From Catalinimonas alkaloidigena (lineage in GTDB: Bacteria; Bacteroidota; Bacteroidia; Cytophagales; Flexibacteraceae), in assembly GCF_900100765.1 (NCBI RefSeq), contig NZ_FNFO01000011.1, positions 267,218 through 331,217 on the forward strand: a stretch of 64,000 nt of DNA, read 5' to 3'. This document shows, one piece after another, positions 27,158 through 35,335 of the stretch. The notes beneath the pieces were generated by a model. It worked only from the letters and a program-made list of their open reading frames with translations. It did no database searches and was not told where the DNA came from. The translations under genes were made by a program, and so were the position numbers. Numbering within the stretch: the first letter of the stretch is position 1; each line of letters begins with the position of its first letter.

Positions 27158-28585
27158 ATGTCCAAACCTACATCTTCCCGCCGCTCCTTCCTCAAGAAAC
27201 TCGGCGGAACCACCGCACTGGTGGCCAGCGCACCGCTGGCGTTCGCCGAGGGTTTTCCGCAGCTCCTGAAACGTCCGGCTCACCACGCGGGCGTGGCTGC
27301 CAACGACCGGATTCGCCTCGGATGCATCGGCATGGGCCTGATGGGCTTCGGCGACGTGGCCACGGCCCTGCAAGTGCCCGGCATCGAATTTGTGGCCGCC
27401 TGCGACCTGTACGACGGGCACCTGCAACACGCCAAGGAGCTTTACGGCAAAGATATTTTTACCACCCGCGACTTCCGGGAACTGCTGAACCGCAAGGACA
27501 TCGACGCGGTCATCATCGCCACGACCGATCACTGGCACGATCACATTTCGGTGGCGGCGATGGAAGCTGGTAAGCACGTCTACTGCGAAAAGCCGATGGT
27601 CCACCACATCGACGAGGGGCAGAAGGTGATTGACACCCAGAAGAAAACGGGCAAAGTATTTCAGGTCGGGAGCCAGCGCGTCAGCAGCATCATTTTCGAG
27701 AAAGCCAAGGAACTGTACGAGTCGGGCATCATCGGTGAGTTGAACATGGTCGAGGCGGCTTACGACCGCCACAGTGCGCTGGGAGCCTGGCAGTACTCGA
27801 TTCCGACCGACGCTTCGCCACAAACGGTGGACTGGGACCGCTACCTGGGCGATGCCCCCAAGGTGCCCTACGATCCGAAACGCTTTTTCCGCTGGCGGAA
27901 TTACCGCGACTACGGCACGGGCATGGCCGGTGACCTGTTTGTGCACCTGATTTCGGGGCTGCACATGGTGACGGGCTCGCTGGGCCCCACGCGGATCTAC
28001 TCGTCGGGCGGGTTGAACTACTGGAAGGATGGGCGCGACGTGCCCGATCTGCTGGTCGGCATCCACGACTATCCGAAAACGGATGTGCACCCGGCGTTCC
28101 AACTGACGTTGCGCTGCAACTTTGCCGACGGCTCCGGTGGGGGCGAGCTGACCCGTCTGGTCGGGTCGGAAGGCGAAATTCAGATCGGCTGGGGCAACCT
28201 GACGGTGCGGCGCGACAAGCTGCCGAAAGCGCCCGGTTACGGCGGATGGGACATCTACAACGTTTTCACCGATGCGCAGAAAAAGGCCTTTGTGGAAGAT
28301 TACCACAAAAAATATCCGTCGCAACGCGCCGAAGTGATGCCACCCGACGAAGAGCGCTACGAAGCGCCCAAGGGCTACGACGAGCGGCTCGACCACTTTG
28401 TGAACTTCTTCGAAGGGGTGCGCAACGGCAAGAAAATCGTGGAAGACGCTACGTTCGGTCTGCGGGCGGCGGGTCCGGCCTTGGCCTCGAACATGAGTTA
28501 CTTCGAGCAACGTGTCATTCACTGGGACCCCGAGCGGATGCAGGTGCTGAAAGGCGATAAAGGGGACATGCGTCCCGGTAAGTAA
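27158..28585 (+). CDS. Tat-exported Gfo/Idh/MocA family oxidoreductase
   Basis: A 475-aa NAD(P)-dependent sugar or inositol oxidoreductase. The ATG at 27158 gives a twin-arginine leader (SRRSFLKKLGG) and is preferred over the long upstream extension. The Rossmann domain shows RLGCIGMGLMGFGDV, and the catalytic-site motif is CEKPMVHHIDEGQKV. The C-terminal half is the family alpha/beta domain. Export with the cofactor already bound is the usual reason for a Tat signal. The gene is followed by a strong terminator, so it is monocistronic. It is the first of three Tat-type paralogues within 8 kb. The substrate is unknown. Confidence 0.9.
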   Translation: MSKPTSSRRSFLKKLGGTTALVASAPLAFAEGFPQLLKRPAHHAGVAANDRIRLGCIGMGLMGFGDVATALQVPGIEFVAACDLYDGHLQHAKELYGKDIFTTRDFRELLNRKDIDAVIIATTDHWHDHISVAAMEAGKHVYCEKPMVHHIDEGQKVIDTQKKTGKVFQVGSQRVSSIIFEKAKELYESGIIGELNMVEAAYDRHSALGAWQYSIPTDASPQTVDWDRYLGDAPKVPYDPKRFFRWRNYRDYGTGMAGDLFVHLISGLHMVTGSLGPTRIYSSGGLNYWKDGRDVPDLLVGIHDYPKTDVHPAFQLTLRCNFADGSGGGELTRLVGSEGEIQIGWGNLTVRRDKLPKAPGYGGWDIYNVFTDAQKKAFVEDYHKKYPSQRAEVMPPDEERYEAPKGYDERLDHFVNFFEGVRNGKKIVEDATFGLRAAGPALASNMSYFEQRVIHWDPERMQVLKGDKGDMRPGK

Positions 28586-28602
28586 ACTTCATTGTTTAGA
28601 CG

Positions 28603-28634
28603 AAAGCAAGCCTCGCCGGGGCTTGCTTTTTTAT
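28603..28634 (+). terminator. Rho-independent terminator after the Gfo/Idh/MocA gene
   Basis: A perfect 10-bp inverted repeat (28603-28612 with 28620-28629) around a 7-base loop runs into a T tract. Confidence 0.88.
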
Positions 28635-28664
28635 TAGTAGGCGACTTTTTTCCCAAACTCCCTC

Positions 28665-29009
28665 ATGAGTGTACTCGCTCAGTTCCGCCAACGTGCGCTT
28701 GCTTTTCCGGAAGTGGAAGAGCAACCCGACCATGAGAAAACGTTGTTTCAAGTGGCGCAGAAAAGCTTTGCGACGCTTTCGGAGCCAGACCAACGGGTCT
28801 GCCTGAAACTCTCCGAACTCGATCAGTCGCTGTTTACCGACTTCGATGCCAACGCGATTTATGCGGTGCCGGACCCGTCAGGCCAAGAAGGCTGGACGTA
28901 TGTAGAGCTGGATTCGGTGCCGGAATCGGTCGTGGCCGATGCGCTGACCGCCGCCTACTGCCATGTGGCCCCCCGGCGGCTGGCGCAGCCTTACCTGGAT
29001 GCGTCGTGA
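28665..29009 (+). CDS. MmcQ/YjbR family protein
   Basis: A small 114-aa protein of the MmcQ/YjbR fold (double wing / CyaY-like). FPEVEEQPDHEKTLFQVAQKSFA opens the domain, TYVELDSVP lies in the middle, and the conserved C-terminal segment is HVAPRRLAQPYLDA. Members bind nucleic acid in structural work, but their role is open. Its stop codon (29007-29009) is directly adjacent to that of the convergent gene, with no room for a terminator between them. Confidence 0.88.
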   Translation: MSVLAQFRQRALAFPEVEEQPDHEKTLFQVAQKSFATLSEPDQRVCLKLSELDQSLFTDFDANAIYAVPDPSGQEGWTYVELDSVPESVVADALTAAYCHVAPRRLAQPYLDAS

Positions 29010-30038
29010 TCAGCTCACGGGCTCGGTCGGTTGTTCTTCTGCCTGGGGTGCTTTCTTCTTGCCGTATTTCTGGTAGAGCCAGCGCCCCAGCGGAATCAGG
29101 AGTACGGTCAGGAGCCACTGCGGATCGTGCAGAATACCGTCACGCCACTTGAGCAAGGTCGCCGTCCAGAAGCCCGCTTCGGGTTGTGCCTGGATGAAAA
29201 TCTCGCTGGAGTAGACTTCTTTCTCGCGCAGGTATTTTTCGCCGTCCAGTTCGACCTGAATCGAGGCCGTGATGTTCAGCCGGAACCGCCCCGGGCGCAG
29301 CGGCGTCACCGACCAGTCCCAGAACACCTCATCCTGGCCCAGAATGGGCTTCAGCGCCGGTTCGTTGGTCAGGGTGACGGCGAATTTAGGATTCGTTGGG
29401 TCGTCGTCAGGGCAGTATACCTTGGTGCTCATCAGCGAACTGACTTCGATCTCGGCGCGCGTCACCTCGCCCACAATGTTGGCGAACAGGGAAGGTGCCT
29501 CCAGCGCGTCGCGCGAAATGTAAATGCGCACCTGTTGCGGCTGGCCCACTTCCATGCTGTCGAGGAGGTTGTGGGCGATGTGGCCCAGTTCGGCTTCGGC
29601 GGCGTCGGCCACTGCCGCCGGCGAAGGGGCGGATACCCCGGGATTGGCCGTTTCGACGCCTTGGGCGTAAACGGTAATGACCGAGTCCTGAAACGTGAAG
29701 TAACAGGAAGAGGTGGTGTCGAGGCGGAGGATGTAGGCCTGCAATTCGGCCCAGCGGGGCTCGTCTGCACTGAGGCGGAGGGTGTCGGACCAGAGGTAGA
29801 CGGTCAGGCTGTCGTACGCCTGCCAGTCGACATCGGTAATCCGCAGCGAATCGGTGCGGCTGGAGCCCTGTCGCAACAGACGCGGGTTTTGCAACCGCAC
29901 GGCCTGCGAAAGGGCCGCCGACGCAGGGGCGATGCGGGCATCACGGGGCGGGGCTTGCGTACGACCAGTGAAGGGGAGGAGGAGGAAAAGACTGGCTAGT
30001 AACGTACGCCGCACCAGAAGGGGGGAGAACCGGTTCAT
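29010..30038 (-). CDS. Uncharacterised secreted protein with C-terminal membrane anchor
   Basis: A 342-aa protein. A signal peptide is present (RRTLLASLFLLLPFTGRTQA). The middle is hydrophilic, with an Ala-rich helical stretch (SPAAVADAAEAELGHIAHNLL). Residues about 165-290 form a beta-rich domain including SLFANIVGEVTRAEIEVSSL, DEVFWDWSVTPLRPGRFRLN and EVYSSEIFIQ. A single transmembrane helix (PQWLLTVLLIPLGRWLYQKY) and a short Lys/Glu-rich tail end the protein. From memory, the beta domain resembles one found beside TM helices in bacterial TIR/CHAT/STAND-type signalling proteins (SLM...V, W-x-W-x-V-T-P). That link is tentative. The topology predicts an external domain with a small cytosolic tail. 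Confidence 0.7.
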   Translation of the reverse strand: MNRFSPLLVRRTLLASLFLLLPFTGRTQAPPRDARIAPASAALSQAVRLQNPRLLRQGSSRTDSLRITDVDWQAYDSLTVYLWSDTLRLSADEPRWAELQAYILRLDTTSSCYFTFQDSVITVYAQGVETANPGVSAPSPAAVADAAEAELGHIAHNLLDSMEVGQPQQVRIYISRDALEAPSLFANIVGEVTRAEIEVSSLMSTKVYCPDDDPTNPKFAVTLTNEPALKPILGQDEVFWDWSVTPLRPGRFRLNITASIQVELDGEKYLREKEVYSSEIFIQAQPEAGFWTATLLKWRDGILHDPQWLLTVLLIPLGRWLYQKYGKKKAPQAEEQPTEPVS

Positions 30039-30135
30039 GGCAGGTGGACGTGGAAATTCGTAATACGTGCATCAAGGTAAGAATAAATCCCTCTTTTTCA
30101 AGAAGATACGCTTCCGATTTCTGCCGACTCCCCAT

Positions 30136-30179
30136 AAAAATCCCCACGGAATACGAAGAAGAGTTCGCCGTCCGTGGGG
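30136..30179 (-). terminator. Rho-independent terminator of the second Gfo/Idh/MocA gene
   Basis: A perfect 9-bp inverted repeat (30142-30150 with 30171-30179). On the minus strand it is followed by a T run (plus-strand A run 30136-30140). It lies 26 bases after the stop at 30205. Confidence 0.75.
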
Positions 30180-30204
30180 TTGAAACGCTTGCCGTAAAGT
30201 GCGC

Positions 30205-31365
30205 TTACGTCAGTTGTACTTTCTTGCCGGTGCGGGCAGCTTCGTAAATCGCCGTCAGAATTTTCATGTCGCGGCGGCCCATTTCGCCCGGTACGATCGA
30301 CTCGCGGTTTTCGCGGACGCAGAGCGCAAAGTCGTCCATCTGCAACGTCTGTTCGCGGACCTGCGGGAAATCCATTTTGCCTTCGCTGGTTTCGCCCTTC
30401 AGGCCATCGTAACCGTAGGCCGGATCGAGTTCGAACCAACCGTTTTCCGCTTCAGCACGCAGTTTTGCGCCGTTCTGGTTGTAGCTGGAAACGAAATCGG
30501 CCGTGACGCCGTCAGGAAATTCCATCTGCCAGATGATGGTCTCTTCCACCTCGTCGAACTTTTTAGGATCGGTCACCTCGCCGAACCGCGCCGTAATGGC
30601 CGTCGGCTCTTTGCCCAGTGTGTAACACGCGCCCTGTACGCAGTAAATGCCGACGTCCATGAGCGGACCGCCGCCGGCCAGCTCCTTGTCGAGCCGCCAC
30701 TGGTCCGGATCGCCGATCTTGAAGCTGTCGGCCCCCGAAATCTTCTTCACCGGCCCGAAGACCTGCTGCTGCCCCAGGCGCATCATCTCTTTGTTGTGCG
30801 GCTCGAAGTGCAGCCGATACCCCACCGAAAGTTTGCGGTTGGCCTCTTTGCAGGCGGCAATCATCTGATCGCATTCTTCGACCGAAATGGCCATCGGCTT
30901 TTCCGTAATCATATGCTTGCCCGCTTTGGCGCCGCGAATCACGTACTCGGCGTGCATGGAGTTGGGCAGCACCACGTACACGATGTCGATGTCGGGGTTG
31001 TCGGCAATCTGGTCGTAAGTTTCGTAGTTGTAGACGTTTTTGTCGGGGATGTTGTACTTCTTCTTCCATTCTTCAGCCTTTTCGGGGGTGCCCGTCACAA
31101 TCCCGGCCAGGTAACAGTGTTGCGCTTCGGCCAGCGCCGGTGCCAGTTGGTGGGTGGCATAGCTGCCCAGGCCGACGAGCGCCACGCCCAGCTTACGGTT
31201 CTGCGGATCGTTGGCATTGGCCTGCGCCGTGGTGTCGGTCGAGGCGGTATCCGAAGGGTTGGACGAAGGCGTACACGCCGAAAACGCCAGAGGAGCCGCC
31301 AGAATGGAGCCGACGCCCAGGGCCGTACGACGTAAAAAAATTCGACGGTGAAACGATTGAGACAT
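30205..31365 (-). CDS. Exported Gfo/Idh/MocA family oxidoreductase (Tat/lipoprotein leader)
   Basis: A 386-aa oxidoreductase. The ATG at 31365 gives an N-terminus with HRRIFLRRTALGVG (twin-arginine type) and APLAFSACTPS, so it may be both Tat-exported and lipid-anchored at Cys. The Rossmann motif is VALVGLGSYATHQL and the active-site motif is ITEKPMAISVEECDQM. GGGPLMDVGIYCVQGACY is the C-terminal-domain signature with the expected D-x-G-x-x-C/H pattern. It resembles glucose-fructose oxidoreductase-like proteins. It is monocistronic with its own terminator at 30136-30179 and is divergent from leucyl aminopeptidase. Confidence 0.9.
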   Translation of the reverse strand: MSQSFHRRIFLRRTALGVGSILAAPLAFSACTPSSNPSDTASTDTTAQANANDPQNRKLGVALVGLGSYATHQLAPALAEAQHCYLAGIVTGTPEKAEEWKKKYNIPDKNVYNYETYDQIADNPDIDIVYVVLPNSMHAEYVIRGAKAGKHMITEKPMAISVEECDQMIAACKEANRKLSVGYRLHFEPHNKEMMRLGQQQVFGPVKKISGADSFKIGDPDQWRLDKELAGGGPLMDVGIYCVQGACYTLGKEPTAITARFGEVTDPKKFDEVEETIIWQMEFPDGVTADFVSSYNQNGAKLRAEAENGWFELDPAYGYDGLKGETSEGKMDFPQVREQTLQMDDFALCVRENRESIVPGEMGRRDMKILTAIYEAARTGKKVQLT

Positions 31366-31577
31366 ACAGTTTGGGAGGTTTTGTGAATAGAGGTGCGTTA
31401 ATGAGGTGCAACAAACAGAATTCCGCGCTGGAATGCAACAACCCACGAAACCGATTGCACAGAAGTTACGCCTGAGCGGGGTTTGTTCCCGGTTCGGCAG
31501 AGAAAGCCCGCGCGGGGGTTGTCGGCTGGCAGGATTTTGACAATTTACGGCCCTGAACCGAATGGATACACCGAACA

Positions 31578-33053
31578 ATGGAAATACGTATTGATCCTGA
31601 TTTACAAGAAGTTGAAGCCATGATTGTGCCGCTGGTGCAGGACAGCCGCCTGGCCGACCGGCGTGTCAAGCTGGCCGAGCGCGCCGGCCTGGACGGCGAC
31701 GTCGATTTTGAAGGTGAACTGAAAGAAGTGGCGTTGTTGTACGCGCGTCCGGGCAAAGGCCCACGACGGGTCTACCTGTTGGGAGTGGGCCAGGAACCCG
31801 ATTTTGCGTCGGTGCTGCTGGCGTTTCGCAGCTTCGCTCATCGCTACGGTAAGAAACTGCCGACGCGCGTGGGCATCTTCTTCCAGTACCTCACCGGAGC
31901 CGATGCCGATGCGGCCGGCACCCTGACCGACGCCGCCGTCAACGGATTTCTGCTCGGCGCCTACAACCTGGGGCTGTACAAAACGCAATCCGATCCGCCG
32001 GAGGAAGCCCCCGGCAGCCGGGGCGCGGCGTTGCTGCAATTGCGCACCGACGCAACGGCCGACGTGGTGGAGCGAGCGCAGGCGACCGCCGACGTCCAAC
32101 GCCGCATCCTGGATCTGGTCAACGCTCCGGCCAACAAAGTAACGCCGCAAACGCTGGTGCAGTGGGCCGTCGATGCCGGTGCCCAGTGGGGCTTTTCCGT
32201 AACGGCCTACGACCGCGCACAACTCCAGGAGATGGGGGCTGAGGCATTGCTGGCCGTAGGGCGGGGCAGTGCGCATCCGCCTCAGTTGGTGGTGATGGAA
32301 TACAAACCCGAGGGCGAAGCCTTGCCCAAAGTGGCGCTGGTGGGCAAAGGCATCACGTTCGATACGGGCGGGCTGTCGATCAAGCCTTCGGCCAACATGC
32401 ACCACATGAAGAGCGACATGGGCGGCGCGGCGGCAGTGCTGGGCACGATGGAGCTGGTGGCGCGGCTGAAACTGCCGATTCACTTGATCGGGGTGGTGCC
32501 CACGGCCGAAAATGCGGTGGACGCTTCGTCGCTGCGTCCCGGTGATGTAATCGGCTCGTATTCCGGCAAAACCATCGAAGTTATCGATACCGATGCCGAA
32601 GGGCGGCTGATTCTGGCCGACGGACTGGCCTACGCCAAAAAGCACTTCGATCCCGAGATCCTGATCGACCTGGCGACCCTGACCGGCAGCGTAATCGGCA
32701 CGTTGGGTTACCACGCGGCGGGGCTGTTTACCCACGACGATGCCCTGGCGCAGGCCCTGACCGCGGCGGGCGAACAGACCGGCGAGCGCGTCTGGCGGTT
32801 GCCGCTGTGGCCGGTCTACGCCGACGAGATGAAATCGGACGTGGCCGACATCAAAAATTACCACGGCAAGCCCTACGCCGGTGCCATTACGGCGGCTAAA
32901 TTTCTGGAGGCGTTTACCAACGAACATCCGCGCTGGGCGCACCTCGACATTGCGGGGGTGGCGTTTGGCAGTTCCGAGTTTTCGTCCATGCAAAGCGCAA
33001 CGGCCTGGGGCGTCCGGTTGCTGACCACGTACCTGAGCGGACTGGTCTCCTAA
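31578..33053 (+). CDS. Leucyl aminopeptidase (M17 family)
   Basis: A 491-aa cytosolic metallo-aminopeptidase, the usual M17 length. The N-terminal macro-like domain covers about 1-165. The catalytic domain shows ALVGKGITFDTGGLSIKPS (metal-binding Lys and Asp), HHMKSDMGGAAAVLG, and the family signature IDTDAEGRLILADGLAYA, with the active-site Arg in it. It removes N-terminal residues during peptide turnover and glutathione or Cys-Gly metabolism. The start at 31578 follows a 212-bp divergent gap. A symmetrical terminator lies at 33078-33116. Confidence 0.95.
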   Translation: MEIRIDPDLQEVEAMIVPLVQDSRLADRRVKLAERAGLDGDVDFEGELKEVALLYARPGKGPRRVYLLGVGQEPDFASVLLAFRSFAHRYGKKLPTRVGIFFQYLTGADADAAGTLTDAAVNGFLLGAYNLGLYKTQSDPPEEAPGSRGAALLQLRTDATADVVERAQATADVQRRILDLVNAPANKVTPQTLVQWAVDAGAQWGFSVTAYDRAQLQEMGAEALLAVGRGSAHPPQLVVMEYKPEGEALPKVALVGKGITFDTGGLSIKPSANMHHMKSDMGGAAAVLGTMELVARLKLPIHLIGVVPTAENAVDASSLRPGDVIGSYSGKTIEVIDTDAEGRLILADGLAYAKKHFDPEILIDLATLTGSVIGTLGYHAAGLFTHDDALAQALTAAGEQTGERVWRLPLWPVYADEMKSDVADIKNYHGKPYAGAITAAKFLEAFTNEHPRWAHLDIAGVAFGSSEFSSMQSATAWGVRLLTTYLSGLVS

Positions 33054-33077
33054 CACCGAGAACCAACCGAGCGGCAT

Positions 33078-33116
33078 AAAAAAGCCCGTTTCCGTAATGA
33101 GGACGCGGGCTTTTTT
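33078..33116. terminator. Bidirectional Rho-independent terminator
   Basis: A perfect 11-bp inverted repeat (33078-33088 with 33105-33116, AAAAAAGCCCG pairing with CGGGCTTTTTT) has A and T flanks, so it works for both the aminopeptidase gene and the convergent PH-domain gene ending at 33134. Confidence 0.88.
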
Positions 33117-33133
33117 GCAAAAGTCGTAAGGGG

Positions 33134-33571
33134 TTAGTTCATGGCGTGTTCCCACACTTCGTTCGGCGCTACCCAGCGGATGTGGGGATTGATCCGTTGC
33201 AGATCGGCCACAAACGCATCGGGGCGTTCCGGCGAAACGACCAGCATGTCGTAGCGGTTGTACCGGATTTCGAGGCGATCAAGCGAGTTGGCCGGCGCGG
33301 CCAGCAGGGTTTGCGTACGCCGGATTTCGCGGATGCGGCTGATCGGCAGGGTGGAGGTCGTCAGCGGGCCCACTTTGACCACCAGCATTTCGCCGACAAT
33401 CTGGTAGCGTGTGCCGTACCACACCACGGCGGTCAGCGCACACGTAGCAATCATGATCAGCGCCATCACCCACTTGCCGTCCCACAGGCTGAAGCCCAAC
33501 ATGCCGAGCAGCGGAACCCAGAGCACGATGCTCACAATTTCGCCCTTCTGAGAGGTGTATACTTTTTTCAT
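33134..33571 (-). CDS. Small membrane protein with bacterial PH-like domain (bPH_6 type)
   Basis: A 145-aa protein. Two hydrophobic segments lie near the N-terminus (EIVSIVLWVPLLGMLGFSL and WVMALIMIATCALTAVVWYG). A PH-like beta domain follows: TRYQIVGEMLVVKVGPL and TLPISRIREIRRTQTLLAAPANSLDRLEIRY are typical of the DUF1200/bPH_6 family. The function is unknown; such proteins sit in the inner membrane with the PH-like fold in the cytosol. Confidence 0.85.
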   Translation of the reverse strand: MKKVYTSQKGEIVSIVLWVPLLGMLGFSLWDGKWVMALIMIATCALTAVVWYGTRYQIVGEMLVVKVGPLTTSTLPISRIREIRRTQTLLAAPANSLDRLEIRYNRYDMLVVSPERPDAFVADLQRINPHIRWVAPNEVWEHAMN

Positions 33572-33706
33572 AGGAGAGAGGCCTGCGTTTCAAAAGATAG
33601 TTTTGTTTTTTCTCAATTCCTAGAAAAAAACTTGCAGTTTATGGTGCAAACCATTGCACTAAGACAAGTACGTGGCTGTTTCTCATCAGGTTACTACTCG
33701 GCTTGC

Positions 33707-35059
33707 TTACATCCGTTGCGCCCGGGGTTGCAGGTCGGTCAGCGCACCGATCTTCACCTTCTCGCCCGTCACGACACTCTCGCGGGCCGCTACGCCCAGC
33801 AGACACGCCATGGCACCGTCGCGCGTTCCGGCCGACTGTCGGTACGGATCTTCCATCGCCGGATTTTTAAAGATCTTGTCTTTTAGCCGCGTGTCGCCAC
33901 CGCCGTGCCCGCCGCCGCCGTGCGAAATTTTGATCAGCTCCGTCTCTCCGAAGTTGCGCGTCAGGCGCAATTCGTCGTAGTCTTCGGCCTCCCAGGGCTG
34001 GCGCTCCTTTATCCACGCTTCGAGGCGTCCCTTGGTGCCGTTGAAGGCGATGCGGTAGCCTTCGTAAGGCGAGTACGTGGTGAGCGAGTAGCTTACCTGC
34101 ACGCCGTTGGCGTATTGAATGGTGGCCGCCATTTTATCGTAAATATTGACGTCCTTGCGGAACACGCAGCCGTCGCGGTGGTAGCCGTCGTACTGTTCGT
34201 GGTCCACATACAGGTTCATGTACTGCTTGTTATCGGTGATGTCCCAGTAAAAATTGCACTTGTCTTTGTGTGGGCAGGGCCGGCAGTGGGTATGACGAAA
34301 CGGGTTGTTGATGCCATAGTGCTCCAATTTGCCCAGCGCGAATACCTCTTCCGGATCGGACTCCAGCCACCAGTTGAGCAGGTCGAAATGGTGTGTGGCT
34401 TTATGAACGAACAACGTGCCGCCCATCTCACGCAGGCGGTGCCACCGGCGGAAATAATCGGCGCCGTGGGAAACGTCTAGGTACCAGTGGAAGTCGGTAG
34501 AGGTGATTTCGCCAATGGCACCGTCGCGCAGCAGCTCGTAGAGTTTCTGCCGGTGTGGGGAGTAGCGGTAGTTGAACGTGACGGTCACCTTCTTGCCGGT
34601 GCGGCGCTCCGCATCCAGAATCGCCTGGCACTTGCGTGCGTCGGTGGTCATCGGCTTTTCGGTGATGATGTTGGCCCCCAACTCCATGCCGCGCACGATA
34701 AACTCGTGGTGGGTGGCGTCTACGGTGGTCACAATCAGCGTTTCCGGCTGCGTCTGCCGCATCATTTCCTCAAAATTGGTGAAGGTAGGACACTTCACGC
34801 CCATGTACTTCTTGGCATACGCCACCCGCCCGGGGTTGACGTCGCACAAACCGACAAATTCTACCAGATCGCCGTACGCCTCTACCACGCTTTTTCCCCA
34901 CATGCCCGTACCGCGACTGCCCGTGCCGACCATGGCCAGTTTGCGTTTGGCAGTTGGGGCCGGGACCGCCTGCGCCAAGAGCGGACTCGCAAGTAAACTT
35001 CCGGCTACGGCCGTGCTGGTGGTCGTCAGGAATTGACGCCTCGTAGAAAATGTGTTCAT
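33707..35059 (-). CDS. Tat-exported Gfo/Idh/MocA oxidoreductase with a Cys/His cluster
   Basis: A 450-aa oxidoreductase. The ATG at 35059 gives a Tat leader (STRRQFLTTTSTAVAGSLL). The Rossmann motif is LAMVGTGSRGTGMWG and the active-site motif is ITEKPMTTDARKCQAI. GGTLFVHKATHHFDLLNWW follows. An insert near the middle contains HCRPCPHKDKC, a possible metal site, which the two neighbouring paralogues lack. A His/Gly run (HGGGGHGGG) lies near the C-terminus. It may act on sugars or cyclitols in the periplasm. No terminator is obvious at its 3' end. Confidence 0.9.
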   Translation of the reverse strand: MNTFSTRRQFLTTTSTAVAGSLLASPLLAQAVPAPTAKRKLAMVGTGSRGTGMWGKSVVEAYGDLVEFVGLCDVNPGRVAYAKKYMGVKCPTFTNFEEMMRQTQPETLIVTTVDATHHEFIVRGMELGANIITEKPMTTDARKCQAILDAERRTGKKVTVTFNYRYSPHRQKLYELLRDGAIGEITSTDFHWYLDVSHGADYFRRWHRLREMGGTLFVHKATHHFDLLNWWLESDPEEVFALGKLEHYGINNPFRHTHCRPCPHKDKCNFYWDITDNKQYMNLYVDHEQYDGYHRDGCVFRKDVNIYDKMAATIQYANGVQVSYSLTTYSPYEGYRIAFNGTKGRLEAWIKERQPWEAEDYDELRLTRNFGETELIKISHGGGGHGGGDTRLKDKIFKNPAMEDPYRQSAGTRDGAMACLLGVAARESVVTGEKVKIGALTDLQPRAQRM

Positions 35060-35335
35060 GGTGTCGATCAGGTTTGAAACGTAGTTGCACCTACAAAGAG
35101 ACAGGAGCGGTGGGAGTTTACTCACCGGAGGGGCAAATATTCGGGGCGGTGGCAGGGGGGCCTCCTGTAGATGGGAACGAAGGCGACAGGAGCAACAGGC
35201 TGTGCATCAGGGTTATGAGAAAAATCTTACTTCATCCTTCTTGAAAAATACTTTGGCGGACGTCGAGCCAACACGCTTTTTGCTTATGTTGCCACCTGAT
35301 TTTTACTTTCTGTCGAACCAGCTTTTTTGTTGATC
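35060..35335. other. Divergent intergenic region, no gene seen
   Basis: These 276 bp between the third Gfo/Idh/MocA gene and the gliding-associated protein gene hold only implausible short frames. TACTTTG near 35251 approaches the -7 box but with the wrong internal spacing. Confidence 0.3.
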
